A program made the translations under genes and the position numbers. The notes beneath the pieces were generated by a model that was not told where the DNA came from, made no database searches, and saw only the letters and a list, made by a program, of their open reading frames with translations. Shown piece after piece: positions 12,501-24,500 of a DNA stretch of 64,000 nucleotides (position 1 is the stretch's first letter; the number at the start of each line of letters is the position of its first letter). Origin of the DNA: Monarcha castaneiventris obscurior. Its lineage: Eukaryota; Chordata; Aves; Passeriformes; Monarchidae. Location of the stretch: the NCBI GenBank assembly GCA_026261815.1, contig JAMPIT010000682.1, positions 630,001 through 694,000 on the forward strand. The letters are read 5' to 3'.

Positions 12501-15500
12501 TTTGCCATAAATCATTATCTCCAAAACCAAGGTTTTCAAAGGCAAATATCTGCCTAAAGAACTAAAAACGTGCAACGTGCCTACAGAGTATATGTTTTCT
12601 TGTTCTTAGCAAGCATTGGAAAATTTCTGTCTTCTAGGTCAGGAAAGATTTAACATTTAGCAGTTTCAGAAATTAAATGGGTAATGCTGATCATGCTGAT
12701 TGCAGTAGTAATGAAGAAAGCAGTGTGACCCCATTCAGTGTCTTCCTCTTACTCTCCTCTTTTAGTTTTTACTTAAACCTCATTATTTGAATTACACTCT
12801 GTTTCTTTGGCACCAGCCAAAAAAAAAAGGTAAAAATCCTTCAATGCAGCAGATTTGCTGCTTTTGAAGCACTTGAAATCTTCAAAACTTCTCTGTTTGT
12901 TCCAGCATAGGACAGGCAAATGCTAAAGTCTTATAGAAGTGGGGTTGTTGCACTTTATATTAGAATTAAAAGCAGAAATTTTATGCCTTTAAGATAGGTC
13001 TACAAAAGTAAAATGGAAACACAGCTTTGAACCTCTCCTAGAATGCTCCTCACCAGCCTGGTAAGGTGCTGTGATCATCACTCTGTCTCCTGCTGGCACA
13101 GAGATGTTTGTCCTCTGCCTCTGCAGTTCTCAGGGCAGCAGCTGAATCCAATAAAAGCAGATTTTTTGTGGGGGTTTACTCCACTGCTAAGTCTGGCAGA
13201 AACCCCAGAAAACCTACTGGGCAGTTCTGATTAGGAACAGAATTCAGGTTGAGAATCAGTGTTTGTAGTTAAATACAGATATCCTGGTTTTGGTACCCAA
13301 ATGACAAATTAAAAAGGGAAACTGGAAGATCATGGATTTATAAAATCACAGAATGATTTGAGCTGGAAGGGTCTTCAAAGATCATCCTGTCCCAGCTCCC
13401 CCTGTCATGGAGGATGTGTTCCACCATCCCAGGCTGCTCCACGTCCAACCTGGCCTTGGACACTTCCAGGGATGGGGCAGCCACAGCTTCTCTGGGCACC
13501 CTGTGCCAGGGCCTCCCCACCCTCACAGGGAACAATTCTGATAGTGAAGTATGGCATGACAGTTATTTACCAAAGAAAATGTTTGATTTTAAACCATTGT
13601 TCAATTTAAAATGAATTAAGTACTAAGGCTTGAAAGTCTGTAAATTGGATCTGCTTTAAATTTTTGACTATGTCTGTCTTCATAAGCATTAATTATGCAG
13701 TATCTTAAAAGCTAGAGTTGCTCCACTAAAAATATATGGAAAAGAGTCATCCAGGTATTATCAGGGGTAGTTTACTGAAGCTAGTCAAGAGCACATTGCA
13801 TCCAGGGTTGCAAAATCATGGAGTGCCAAAAGTAAACTGGTTTATTCCACCTCAGGCTAATAACTCGCTATATGAGAAACAGGATTGTTTCTGTATTGAG
13901 AGGATATATAAATTCTCTTAATTATCGTCTTTCTTATATTTTGGTTGTTAAAAGATGCTCAGGTTTGTAATGTCTCCCTGAAAATCTTGTATAAGCCCAA
14001 GAGGTAAATCTCTAATGCCCTCTGGTTTTGCTGAACAAACCCAAAAGATCTGAAAAACAGAAATTCTGCTTCTGCCTCTACACAGACAGAACTCTAGTAA
14101 ATAGCAGCTGGCTGTGTTTTTAGCTTATTATGAACTCAACTTATCACAATAGTCTGGACAGTCATCTGAGGAAATGTTTCTTGCAGTCTAAATATATATG
14201 TATATTTAATTTTTTTTTTTCTAAGGGTAACGTGTGAAACAGTTGTTTTTCCTATTTAGGTTAATAATTGATGAGATTGCATTCAGCTGCAATGCCTGTG
14301 GTTTTATTAGCATTTCTGGTCTGCTGAGACTTTTTGCATGCCTTTGTAATTTACACAGGAGTTGGTTATGAAATATTTTCCCTCCTCATTTTGTGAGTAT
14401 GGGTGCATTCTGAAAGCCTTGGCTTTCGGTGTGAGGAATGACACTGAACCCCAGAGTGGAAGGTGAGGGTGGAGTGTGGGAGTCTGCTCTGTGCCCTTTA
14501 CACTGTTCATCAATCCTCTTAAACCGGTGTCCTATCTGAAGACTTCAATCTTCAAATTAAAGTCTTCCTCTTCACTGATTCTGGGATTCTGTTCCTTTGA
14601 GATTGAACTGAACAGCACTGACTTCATGGAGCAAGGAACCAAAAGCCTGTGGTGTAATTCAGGTTTACATATTATGGGCAAGAAAAGTAGCCCCTTTTCT
14701 TTGCAGGTGTGTAGTAAGGTGTTGGCTTCTTAATTCCTGGGATGTGAAAGAATTAAGGTGCTTAATGTGCATCCGTCTGGCTTTCCAGTGTCCAAATTTT
14801 GATGAGTAAGGTGTTGTTGAAGGAGAAACATGAGAAGAAGGAGCATCAGGCAGCAATGAAGGGGTTCCTTCACTTCTTTAGGTATTGTAGACATGTCAGC
14901 AAAGCAAAGATGTGCAAACATCCTATTAGGGTAGCTGGTATAAACTGCTGAATCTTGCAAAAGAAAAAAAAAAAAAAGGTTTTGCTTTTTTGTCTCCATG
15001 TACAGTTTGCCCCGGGGTGATTCAGGCTGTAACTTCCTGCAATGACTGATGATTGGTATTTCATTGTGTGTCAGATTGTGTGCTAAGTGTTGGCTCATGG
15101 AGGGATTTCATCAGAGTCCCAGCTCAGATGCCATCTTTATATAGAAGCAGGCCCTGTGGAAGCACAAGGAAATATATACATTTACAAGGAGCTCCATAAA
15201 AACCAAAATTGGACATCTTGCTGGAACCAAAATTCAGGAACACTTCTCTCCCAGCTTTTATTCTATGCTTGAAATTTTCTGTAGGTCAGGGTGTGATACC
15301 TCAGTTACACATGGAAACATTTTGTTCCAAGAAGTTTTTAAGGAAATACTTGAATTCTGAAAGCCACTAAATTCCATAAATGACAAAAGGGAATTATTTC
15401 CATGTTTCTGTATTTCTGTGCTCTGTGTGTGTGTACTTTTCAAAAGGTTTTGTGTATTACAGTATAAAAAGCATTTTTTTCAATGTTCAGATTGATTACA

Positions 15501-18500
15501 CAAAATCACTTTTTATTTCAGAAATATTGTCATTTATCTGCTATTCTGCCATTTTTACCCCATGTGCTTAAGTGTGTAAGAATGAATTGCTTTATAATTA
15601 AAAAGAAAATAGCTTTAAGTTCTGCAGGTATTACTACACCAGGACTTTATCTGCTTAAAACTGACATGATACCAATTATATAAAAATGTCTGTGTGAACC
15701 ATGGAGTTGTTGCTTTTGGAAAAGAGCTGCTGCTGCTGCTCCAGCCAGAGGAAAATGAGAATGTGCTTAGAAGGGACATGACAGAAATACTGGTGGAACC
15801 TGGAATTTTGCTAAAAGCTACTAAGCCCACACAGATTCCTGCACTGATCCTGGGGCTTTTCCTTCTTTCATTTAGAGCTGCCCTCCACTTCCTTTTTAGC
15901 TGTCAAGGGTGTCTTGTTAAGTTATCCAATCAGTCACAGGAGTTTGCCTGATGGGAAGTTTTGCATCATAGGAGTTAGTCAGAAAAGGTCATGTGGGACC
16001 AGTAGAACAGTGGTAAAATTTCAGCCTGAAAATGGAATCTGTCAGCTGTATAAAAACATCCAAGCCTTCATGATGTGTTTAACATCAATGTTCAAAACCG
16101 TTTTCCACTAAGCTGCTCTTTTGCTCTATTACATATCAAAATAAACTTTATAGAAGTCATTGCTTCAGGTAATGACTAAAGAACCTACTAGGGATGTCTC
16201 AACTTCGAGTTACCAACAATTTTCAATGTTTAAAAGATTTTGATGATCATTGTTTACATTAATGATGAACTTAAATGTATTACTTAATTAAGGGCTTTAA
16301 ACACACATTTCTTAATAAAAAAAAGTCAAGGGAAGGAGGCTTTGATTTTACTATTCAGGTTTATAAGAATTCCTCTGTCTAAATAGCAGTATTGCTCACA
16401 GATTACTCTTTCCAAGAGAAATTAATAGTACTGCCAACTCTCTTTCACTTTCCAAGAGACTCGTTCTTCATTTCCAGCCAGCAGTCTTTTTTACCATAAC
16501 TTTTTGGATGTCACCTTTGAAAAAAATTCTTTTTATTTATATCAAGTGCCATTCACCTACCTTCATATTACCTTTGAAATTTCCCTTATTGCCTACTCTC
16601 AGTGTTGGCAGCTAAGCATTACTGCTAAAAAGCCCCCCAAATTTCCATATAAAGCTGACCAAAATACTGAAAGAAAATAAATTATAGATAACATTTAATA
16701 AACATAAGCACTTTTAAAATGTTTAAATAGCTTTCTGCATTACTGGGACTAACGATTTGCAGGAGTTGAGTAAAAAGAATAATATTTACATATGCATGAA
16801 TTTCAGATCTGTGCTCTGAACCCAAGGGGAGTTATGAGTATTGCCAGCTCTTTCCTTCTCAGATGAAAAGGTCGTCAAGGAAAGCCCTGATCTCCCTTTC
16901 TTTGGAACCACCAGATCTGGGCAATGCTGTCATTTATGCAGAATCAGTGGGAGAATGGGGCATGCCTCACTTTTGATGATCCCATGGTAGGAATCCATGG
17001 AATACCCATGGCATTTCCCCTTGCAGGAAGGTGGAGCTCGGCTACGCTTTTATTTATCGAAACTTTTAAGATGTCACATTGCAAAGGGGAAAATTCGGAG
17101 AGTTTCATTGAGAAATCTCAACAGCAATCAACAAGCAGATTGTGCAACAAGTAGCCATGAAGTATTTCAGATGTCTGGAGACGTCTGAGTGTTAGCAGAA
17201 ATTGTGGGGAAATTTGCCACCTATCAGAGGGGTACTAAAGACAGTTGTTTCTCCATCTTGTTTCCTGTTGGACTATCTTTTAGCAAAGTGAACTTAACCT
17301 AAGGTCTTTGCCAGTATGGACTTAATGTCTCCACTCTGAAGGTTCCCTGACATTGAGTCCAGTCTCTTGGACTTTCACCCAATCTACTAATTTTTTCTTT
17401 TAGAAGAGAGTGGAGTTCCTGGTAATGCTGATAGTATTTAATTCCTTGCAGCATTTAGGTCCCATGTATTAGGTTGTTCATTTAATAATGCTGATGTATG
17501 AAGCTGATTTTTAAGGTATCATTAATAATAATAAACTTTGCTCTACTTGAGCCTGCAAGTGAGGTCATGGAAGTTGAAGTTACTTACTTTCTCATCTATT
17601 CCTTAACATTTCCTATATCTTCCTTAGGGGGAGTGAGGTTCTATGAAAAGTCCTATGAAAGGCAATTTTGTTTTGTAAGGAGGTGAAACACATTAATAAA
17701 GTATTAGGTCTTGTTCTTTAACTGGCAGGGGTTGTGAAGGCCCATCTCAGACACCCTCCTTTACTCATTCCTGATGTGATTCATATTGATCAACATGGTT
17801 AATATTTTCAGTATTTTGTTTGTAGTCATGGAATTATCAATCTTCTAAGTAGCTTTAGTTAAAAATGCTTGTTTCCAGATGCATTGCTTCCTTTTTTAGT
17901 TATGGTTCTGTGGGGTTTTGTTCAAATAAAAATGATGGAAGGTACTTCCTGCAAAATCTAGTGCTCACAGATATGAAATACAGTATTTGTGACAATGTCC
18001 TTTCCCCTGCTGCAGGCTGGGTGCAGGAGGCTGGCATTGCACCCCTGTAGGACCTCACCTCATTTTGGTATTTGGAGTCTTCATTTAAAATTTCAGTCTG
18101 TGCTTTCCTACAAAAGAAGACTCAAATATTAATATTCTTCCCGATAACTTTCAGTGGACATTCCAACATGTGTAGTTACCTTTTTACTTTTCTTCATACC
18201 TCACTTTTTCCTCTTTCATGTTATCTGAGAAGAAGTGAAATTTTTATGGGCAGGAGTTGCGACAAAATTCAGCTAGAAATTGGATCCTTATATGTGTACC
18301 AAGATATTTTTGTGTTTTGTCCTGAGTGACAGCAAGTGGTATTTGGGATGCTAAACATTATGTTTCAGGTTTTTAGCTAGTGGGTGTTAGACTCAAAGGA
18401 CATGTGGCAGACAGACTATTCCATATCTATTTACAGCAGGTTTTTTACACCTTATCTGAATCAGTTGTTCAGCCAGAGGTACAGGAAAAAAACTAAAGTA

Positions 18501-21500
18501 GGTGGATACTAGACCATACCCAAGACTGGAATTCTTAAAATTGCTACTCCCTGTCTTCGGCTCCTGTCAAATGGCTTTTTTTTTTTTCTTTTTTTTTTTT
18601 TTAATTACAGGTAGTATTAAATTTTAAAAAAGAATTAATGGAAAAAAATCCCAACAACCATGATAGCTGAATAGTCCCATTTAAGAATACAAAATACATA
18701 TTTTTATGACAGAATAGAAATGTTGCAGCATAGTTAAAAGTTGAAGTCCATGGTCTGATTTTTTTCTTGATGCCAGGAAAAAAGTACCCCTCATTAAATT
18801 TAATTATATTAACAATTTGAATTGTTGATAAAGATTTTCATTCTTCAGGTCATGGTGGATATTGAATATAATTTTCTGAAGTTAAAAAAACAACTGTATA
18901 ACACATGTGCTGAAGATCACTTTCTTTCACCAAAGCAGTTACTCTTTCTAGAGTAACAAATGATTTATAACTTATGTTCAACATATGTTCTTTCTGGCAA
19001 AATTATTCCATCAGCAGTGCTGGCAGAGGAACAAATGAAGAAACACCTAAGAATAAGACAAGCAAACCCATATGGAAAAGATGATCGACTCATAAATGGG
19101 AGTTTTTAAAGTCTGATCAACCATTGCAATAATGTAGTCTGACTGGCTGTGTGAAACAATTCCTGAAACAAATCCACAGCCTTGTTTGAAGCAAAAAAGT
19201 ATCTTCAAAATGGCATCTACTTTTACTGTGTTTGCTTCCCACACGTAAAAATTTACTGTGTGGCTACAGATCTTTGTGTAAGCAGCTGAACTTTACCATT
19301 AACCTGAACATGCTTGCCTTCACTTTGTATTTTAAAATGTTATATTTTCCCCTTAGAATAGAAGAGCAGTCTCTTTACCTTTGGACTTCAAACTGAAGAA
19401 ATAAAGATTTTTAAAATGGGTGCACTTTTTATGGATAACATTTTGTATTACAGTAGTATTTTAAAATAGTAATGTTATTATAAAACATGTTTCTGAATAG
19501 ATACCACTCTGCAGGCTTGTGCTGATGAATGTTGCCTGGTGTCAGAATCTGAATATTAGATTAATGCATTCTCTGTTTATTAAGGCATGGGTAGGCACCT
19601 ATGCATAGGTTTCCAGAGCATATATTTCTAATTAATAGGATATAGTAAGCAGTAAGTGTATTGGTATCACTCCTTCTTGTACCTGACTCATTCATATTTT
19701 CTTGAACAAGCACATTTTAGACCATGGTTATATTCTCTAATCTTGCTTTTGAACACACTCTTTAAACTGAACTTTTCATTGCTAGTTTTGACAGAGTTTA
19801 CACACAATCATTTTGAGTCTTATGGGAAGGTAGTGGAACTCAGATACAATTCACAACTCTAGTTTGAGTTTGAAGTTCAATTTCCTCTGATTGAATTCCA
19901 AGTTTCTTAATGTGGAATATCTTTGGCCAGGATATTCCTGTGGTTCACCAGCCATTAAATGGAGAAATACATACTTTGAATTTCTACTCCTACTGTGATA
20001 TCCAAAGATTGGTCCTACAAAATATTGTATCTCAGAGAATTGCTGCTATAAAAGCACAATACTGTCCAGCAGAACTACTTATTCCCTGGATGGGAATTGC
20101 AGTGTGAGCTGGGATGTCATGATTGTCAGACCTGTTGATGGCAAGTGTTGGAAATCTGAAGATGTGTAGTAAGTCAATATTTGATTTCACTATAGAGGGC
20201 ATTCCCCCATGGAGAGCTGGACTCCATCTCCAGTGTATGGAGCACAGATTTTTGTAATGTATTTATTTCATTCAAAGTGCTATATTTGTGGCTTGACGAG
20301 CACAGGGGAAGCTCAAAGTATAACTTTGAAGACTGTTTCGTTTAGATAATCAAGAAATATTAAAGTTCGCAGGCCTTACTGAGTATTTAAGATCTTCTAA
20401 TCTCCTTTTATTCTCAGGCATTTCTGTTGTGGGTACTTGTGAACTTGGTTGACTTTATTTAAAGTGAACAGACCAGCTGAAACTGACTACCAGTGTGTAT
20501 AAATAACTGTGCAGAAGTCTTTCCCAGACTGATACTTGGGTGACCCTTACCAAAGATAGGAAGCAGAACACTGATTTCTGTTTGAGTTTTCATTTAAGAG
20601 CCCAGGAAGCTCAGTGTAACACCTCACTGGGAAGACCATTTTTTTTTCCTTTCCAAAGATGTCAAAGTTCTTACTTCTTCAGAGTGAAAGAATCGAGTTA
20701 TAGAAGGTAAGGTTTGTCCCATTTGTAGCTTGGTTGTGGGATTAGCTGCACTCTCATGAAAGTACGTGGAAGACAATGTGTGACCCAAAAGTTCCTATTG
20801 GATTCTGCTTTTGATAGGAAAAAAAGAGGATGGAATAGTAGCTGGAGCAGCCATAACCCCACTGTTGTGCCTTCTTCCATGTGACTGAGCGAGAGATTTG
20901 CATTTTCTTCTTTTTTTCCCCTCACTCTTAAAAGAGTTCCCATAAGGATGTGAAATCCAGCTTAGGGAAACAATCTGTTCCTTATTTGTTCCTGGAGAAT
21001 TTTCAGTTAATTGTTGAACCCAGTTTGTGTTGACTCCTAATGCAAAAAAAATTCTCTTTCTACAGGTTCAAACTTCATGAACTAACTGTTCAGAGGAGTT
21101 CTACCAGAAGTGTATTTTCATGCTGTTTCTCTGCTTTATTCAGTGCACTGCGTAAGGCTTGGCTAGGTTTTATTGTCTCATGGCTTTCCTCTGAGAATAA
21201 GTGGTGGTTTGCCAATTAGTCCTCTCTAGGTAGCATTATTTTGCAACAGGCATTCCAGCAGGAATGATGATTCTGTGACACTCTCTGGCATGGACCTTGA
21301 TCAATGAGGAGTGAAAAAATGTGTGGCTGCTGTGGTCTGTAGCTCCCTCTCATAAATCACCATGAAGTAGCTTAGAAACAAGAAAACTAGTTTCCCGTCC
21401 TTGTTTGCTTAATCTGGTCTTCTCGTTTGTTTGTTTGTTTGTTTGTTTGTAAAATTCTTTTGCTTACTGTGGATTTTAGTGGATACATTGTCAATGCTCA

Positions 21501-24500
21501 AGAGCAGTTTTGTGTCCAGCTGCCTTTTATTTACTTGTATCCTTCAGAAAGAAGTAACTTGAAAGGTAGAATCACCTCGTGAAAATCATTACCTTCAATG
21601 GAAGGTGTCATGCAACTTCTGTAAACAGTAATATGGCTTCAACTTCCATGGAATTTTCTTAATATAGGTATCTGCTGGGTTAAAAAGCAACTCCTTCTGT
21701 AGTTACTGGTACAGTGCCTTGTATAATACAGCGAACTTTGCTTTTTCTCACCCCCCCAGATTACAGGACAGGCCCGTGCTTCACCCAGGTGAACAAACAG
21801 ATGTGCCAGGGCCAGCTGACTGGGATTATCTGCACCAAATCCCTGTGCTGTGCCACCATGGGCCGTGCTTGGGGCCACCCCTGCGAGATGTGCCCTGCCC
21901 AGCCCCAGCCCTGCCGCCGCGGCTTCATCCCAAATATCCGCACTGGGGCCTGCCAAGGTGAGCCTCTGACCCAAACCCTGCCTCTGGCAATCGCCTTGGA
22001 AACCTTGCAGTCCCCTCGAAACAACATCACTGCTTTCCTTGTGTGTGGTCTGTTGTCTTATGGTGAAATCCGGGTGTGCTTTTGCTGCCTCCAGAGTTTT
22101 GCTGCTGTGCGTAGGGAACAAAGCTTAAGTGGCCTGGAAAAAAGTGATTATTAATCAATACGAAGGAAAAATATTTGATGTTGGTTTTCCATGCATGTCA
22201 GAGATAGGCCTCTGCCTGCATGCAACAGTTTCTGTTTTGCCATTCATCTTGAAGTGATTAATATGTTTTGGGCACTCTTTTCATAACAGTGTCATGAACA
22301 GAAAGAGTTCTCTGCAGAAGGGGTGCATGTTGCAATCTCCAAGTCAAGCTCCATTGTATGACTTGGCCACATACAAAGGGTCCTTGAAACTGCTCTGCCA
22401 GACTGACCCTGGCATAGCTTCTGGGGCTTCATTTGAATTATGAGAGAGATCAGTGGTGCTCTTTAGCACCCATGCCCACAATAATTGTGTTTTCTTTTTC
22501 TGACAGTTTATTCCCTGTGGCAAATAGTTTTAAGTTACCCATTTAACCACATTGCTGAATTCCACTGGGGAGCATAGAAACAATGTGGTAGTCTACTTTG
22601 TGTGATGGATAAACAAAGGAAGTTTGAACAGGTGTAATTTTTGCTACATTTTTGACATATAATTGCTAAATAGGAAGCTCAGATTGTATTTATGTCAGCT
22701 GGGCTTAGCATGCAATGTTGCAAAGTGATGGAGAGGCACAGATGAAAAATGCTTGACCTTTCTTCAGGGAAAAGGAGAGACAGAATTTCTTTATTTCACA
22801 GAATCATTGCCCTTACTTCCAGCAATTGAGACATTTTCTTTCAAGCTCTGAGTACTGGTAACTCCTCCTGACTCAAAATCAGTGGAACTTGCAAGCCTTG
22901 CTGTTGGAAAATGGGTCACAATTTCAGTATGTATTTGGTATCAGAGTTTTACAAGATGTAGCTTAGTCTAAATAGGAAGTTGCTCCTACTCTCCAAAGGG
23001 TTTCCTTGATTCCATCTTAAATGGGTCTTTAGCACCTTTGGAGGGTTAATTATGTTTTCTGGAGAATGTTCTTGCATAGAGCATTGTAGTAATACTCTTA
23101 CTTCATTATTACCATGAACAGGTTTAAAAAAAATCCAAGAGAAGCAAAACCAAACACAATTCAAATTGTTTGGTTGTGTTTCATTTCTTCCCCCCCAAGA
23201 AGTTTCCATTCAATCCTGTCTTAAACAGGAATTGTAGCTGTTCAGACATCCCTCATTCTAAGAATTCAGGCAGGAGCAACTTCAGTGTTCCACTTCAGTA
23301 AACTTTATTGCCACTGCTACGTGGCCTTAGGAGCAGCATAATGGCAGGATCCCGAGTCGGATGTTTCCTCAGCTCCTCCCTGCATTCCTCAGCAGTCCCA
23401 TTTCCCACCTACACCCTTTCCCTGCAGACAGTTAATTTTTTGCTCTAAGGAGAGAAAAGTGGTGATGGCTGAGTAGATTTTGAAAATAGGACAGTTCTCT
23501 TTCCTGCTGCTGTTGCTGACATTGTTAAGAGCATACAGCCATTGCAGGAGATAATATCCAAAAAAATCTGTTCTTTAGAAGGAATACACCGTCTAAATAT
23601 TAAGAGCACTGATGTGAACTGGACAAGAAAGAGAAGACAGATGAAGGTTCAAGTTCACAACAAAGAGTGATGATTTTTTTTTTTTTGTAATCTAGTGCTT
23701 GGTGTTAATGTGTCTTAGTTACTGAAAATATTGATGGTGTCATCTAGGATCACATTCTGCTGTTGTGAAAACAATTATTAAAACAGGGAGAAATATCTTG
23801 GTATTATTTCTGTTGTGTGCAGCATTTCTGCTTTCTAGGAGGTAGAGGAAGTACCGAGAGTTTTCCATTATATTCATGACCAATTCACCTTTTAGTTCCC
23901 ACATGCCAAATCAATTACAAAGAAACTCCCCATACATATTCCAGGCAGAATTAAAAAGAGAATTTTTATTTGGATAGTTGTTGTTACTACAACATTTAGT
24001 TGTAAATAAAAAAACTCTCCAGAATTTGTGTTTAACATCTGAGTGGATTTATTTTTCCTGAGCTTTTTGTGTTTTCAGATTTTTTTTTTGAGAAACAGCC
24101 CACAGATCGGAAAGGGAAGGTGCATGTTTAAAGGTAGCTTTGCAAACCCTGAAGGCATTTTGTAGAGAAAACTCTGCAAAAGCACAAAATCTTTTTTTAC
24201 TTACCAAATATTAGACTATGAACACATGGAAACATTCCACTTAATCTGTAACATATTGAACTTTTGTATATCGCACTGTTTCTAAAGAGTTATTAATCAA
24301 ATTTGCTGTTAATGGTAAAAAGTATTGTGTTAATGTGGTTGAGGTTTAAAAGTGTGAGTATGTGGATAATTAATAGTGCTAAAACTCCTGTGTGGTTTAG
24401 CCTAACTGTCAAAGATACTGAAAAAAAAAGCTTCATTTCAATTTGCTTGTATTTTCAGAAAAAAAAATCTTATATCCTAAAACAGCATTTAGGAAGCAAT

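Larger units (their letters stand above)
7020..21759 (+). other. FBN2: FBN2 intron 5 (largest in the window, 14.7 kb)
   Basis: The intron contains three CR1 pieces (near 7660-7800, 10563-10895, 13343-13535), A- and T-runs (14964-14977, 18575-18602), a 14-bp perfect palindrome (19597-19610) and a GTTT microsatellite (21425-21450). The remainder, including 15500-21400, is unique-looking AT-rich sequence with no coding signal. Large early introns often hold enhancers, but I see no specific cluster I can defend. Confidence 0.8.

Noticed and set aside
19910..20107. Open frame of 65 codons with protein-like composition in intron 5
   Set aside because: No family similarity, no splice sites giving a phase 1-1 exon, and chance open frames of this size are common in the window.
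21639..22121. 160-codon minus-strand frame over exon 6
   Set aside because: It is a shadow of the GC-rich hybrid-1 exon. The + strand reading is an unmistakable fibrillin domain.
23220..23420. Possible solo LTR (aactttattg and a denser GC stretch)
   Set aside because: No paired ends, target duplication or recognised LTR motif could be shown.
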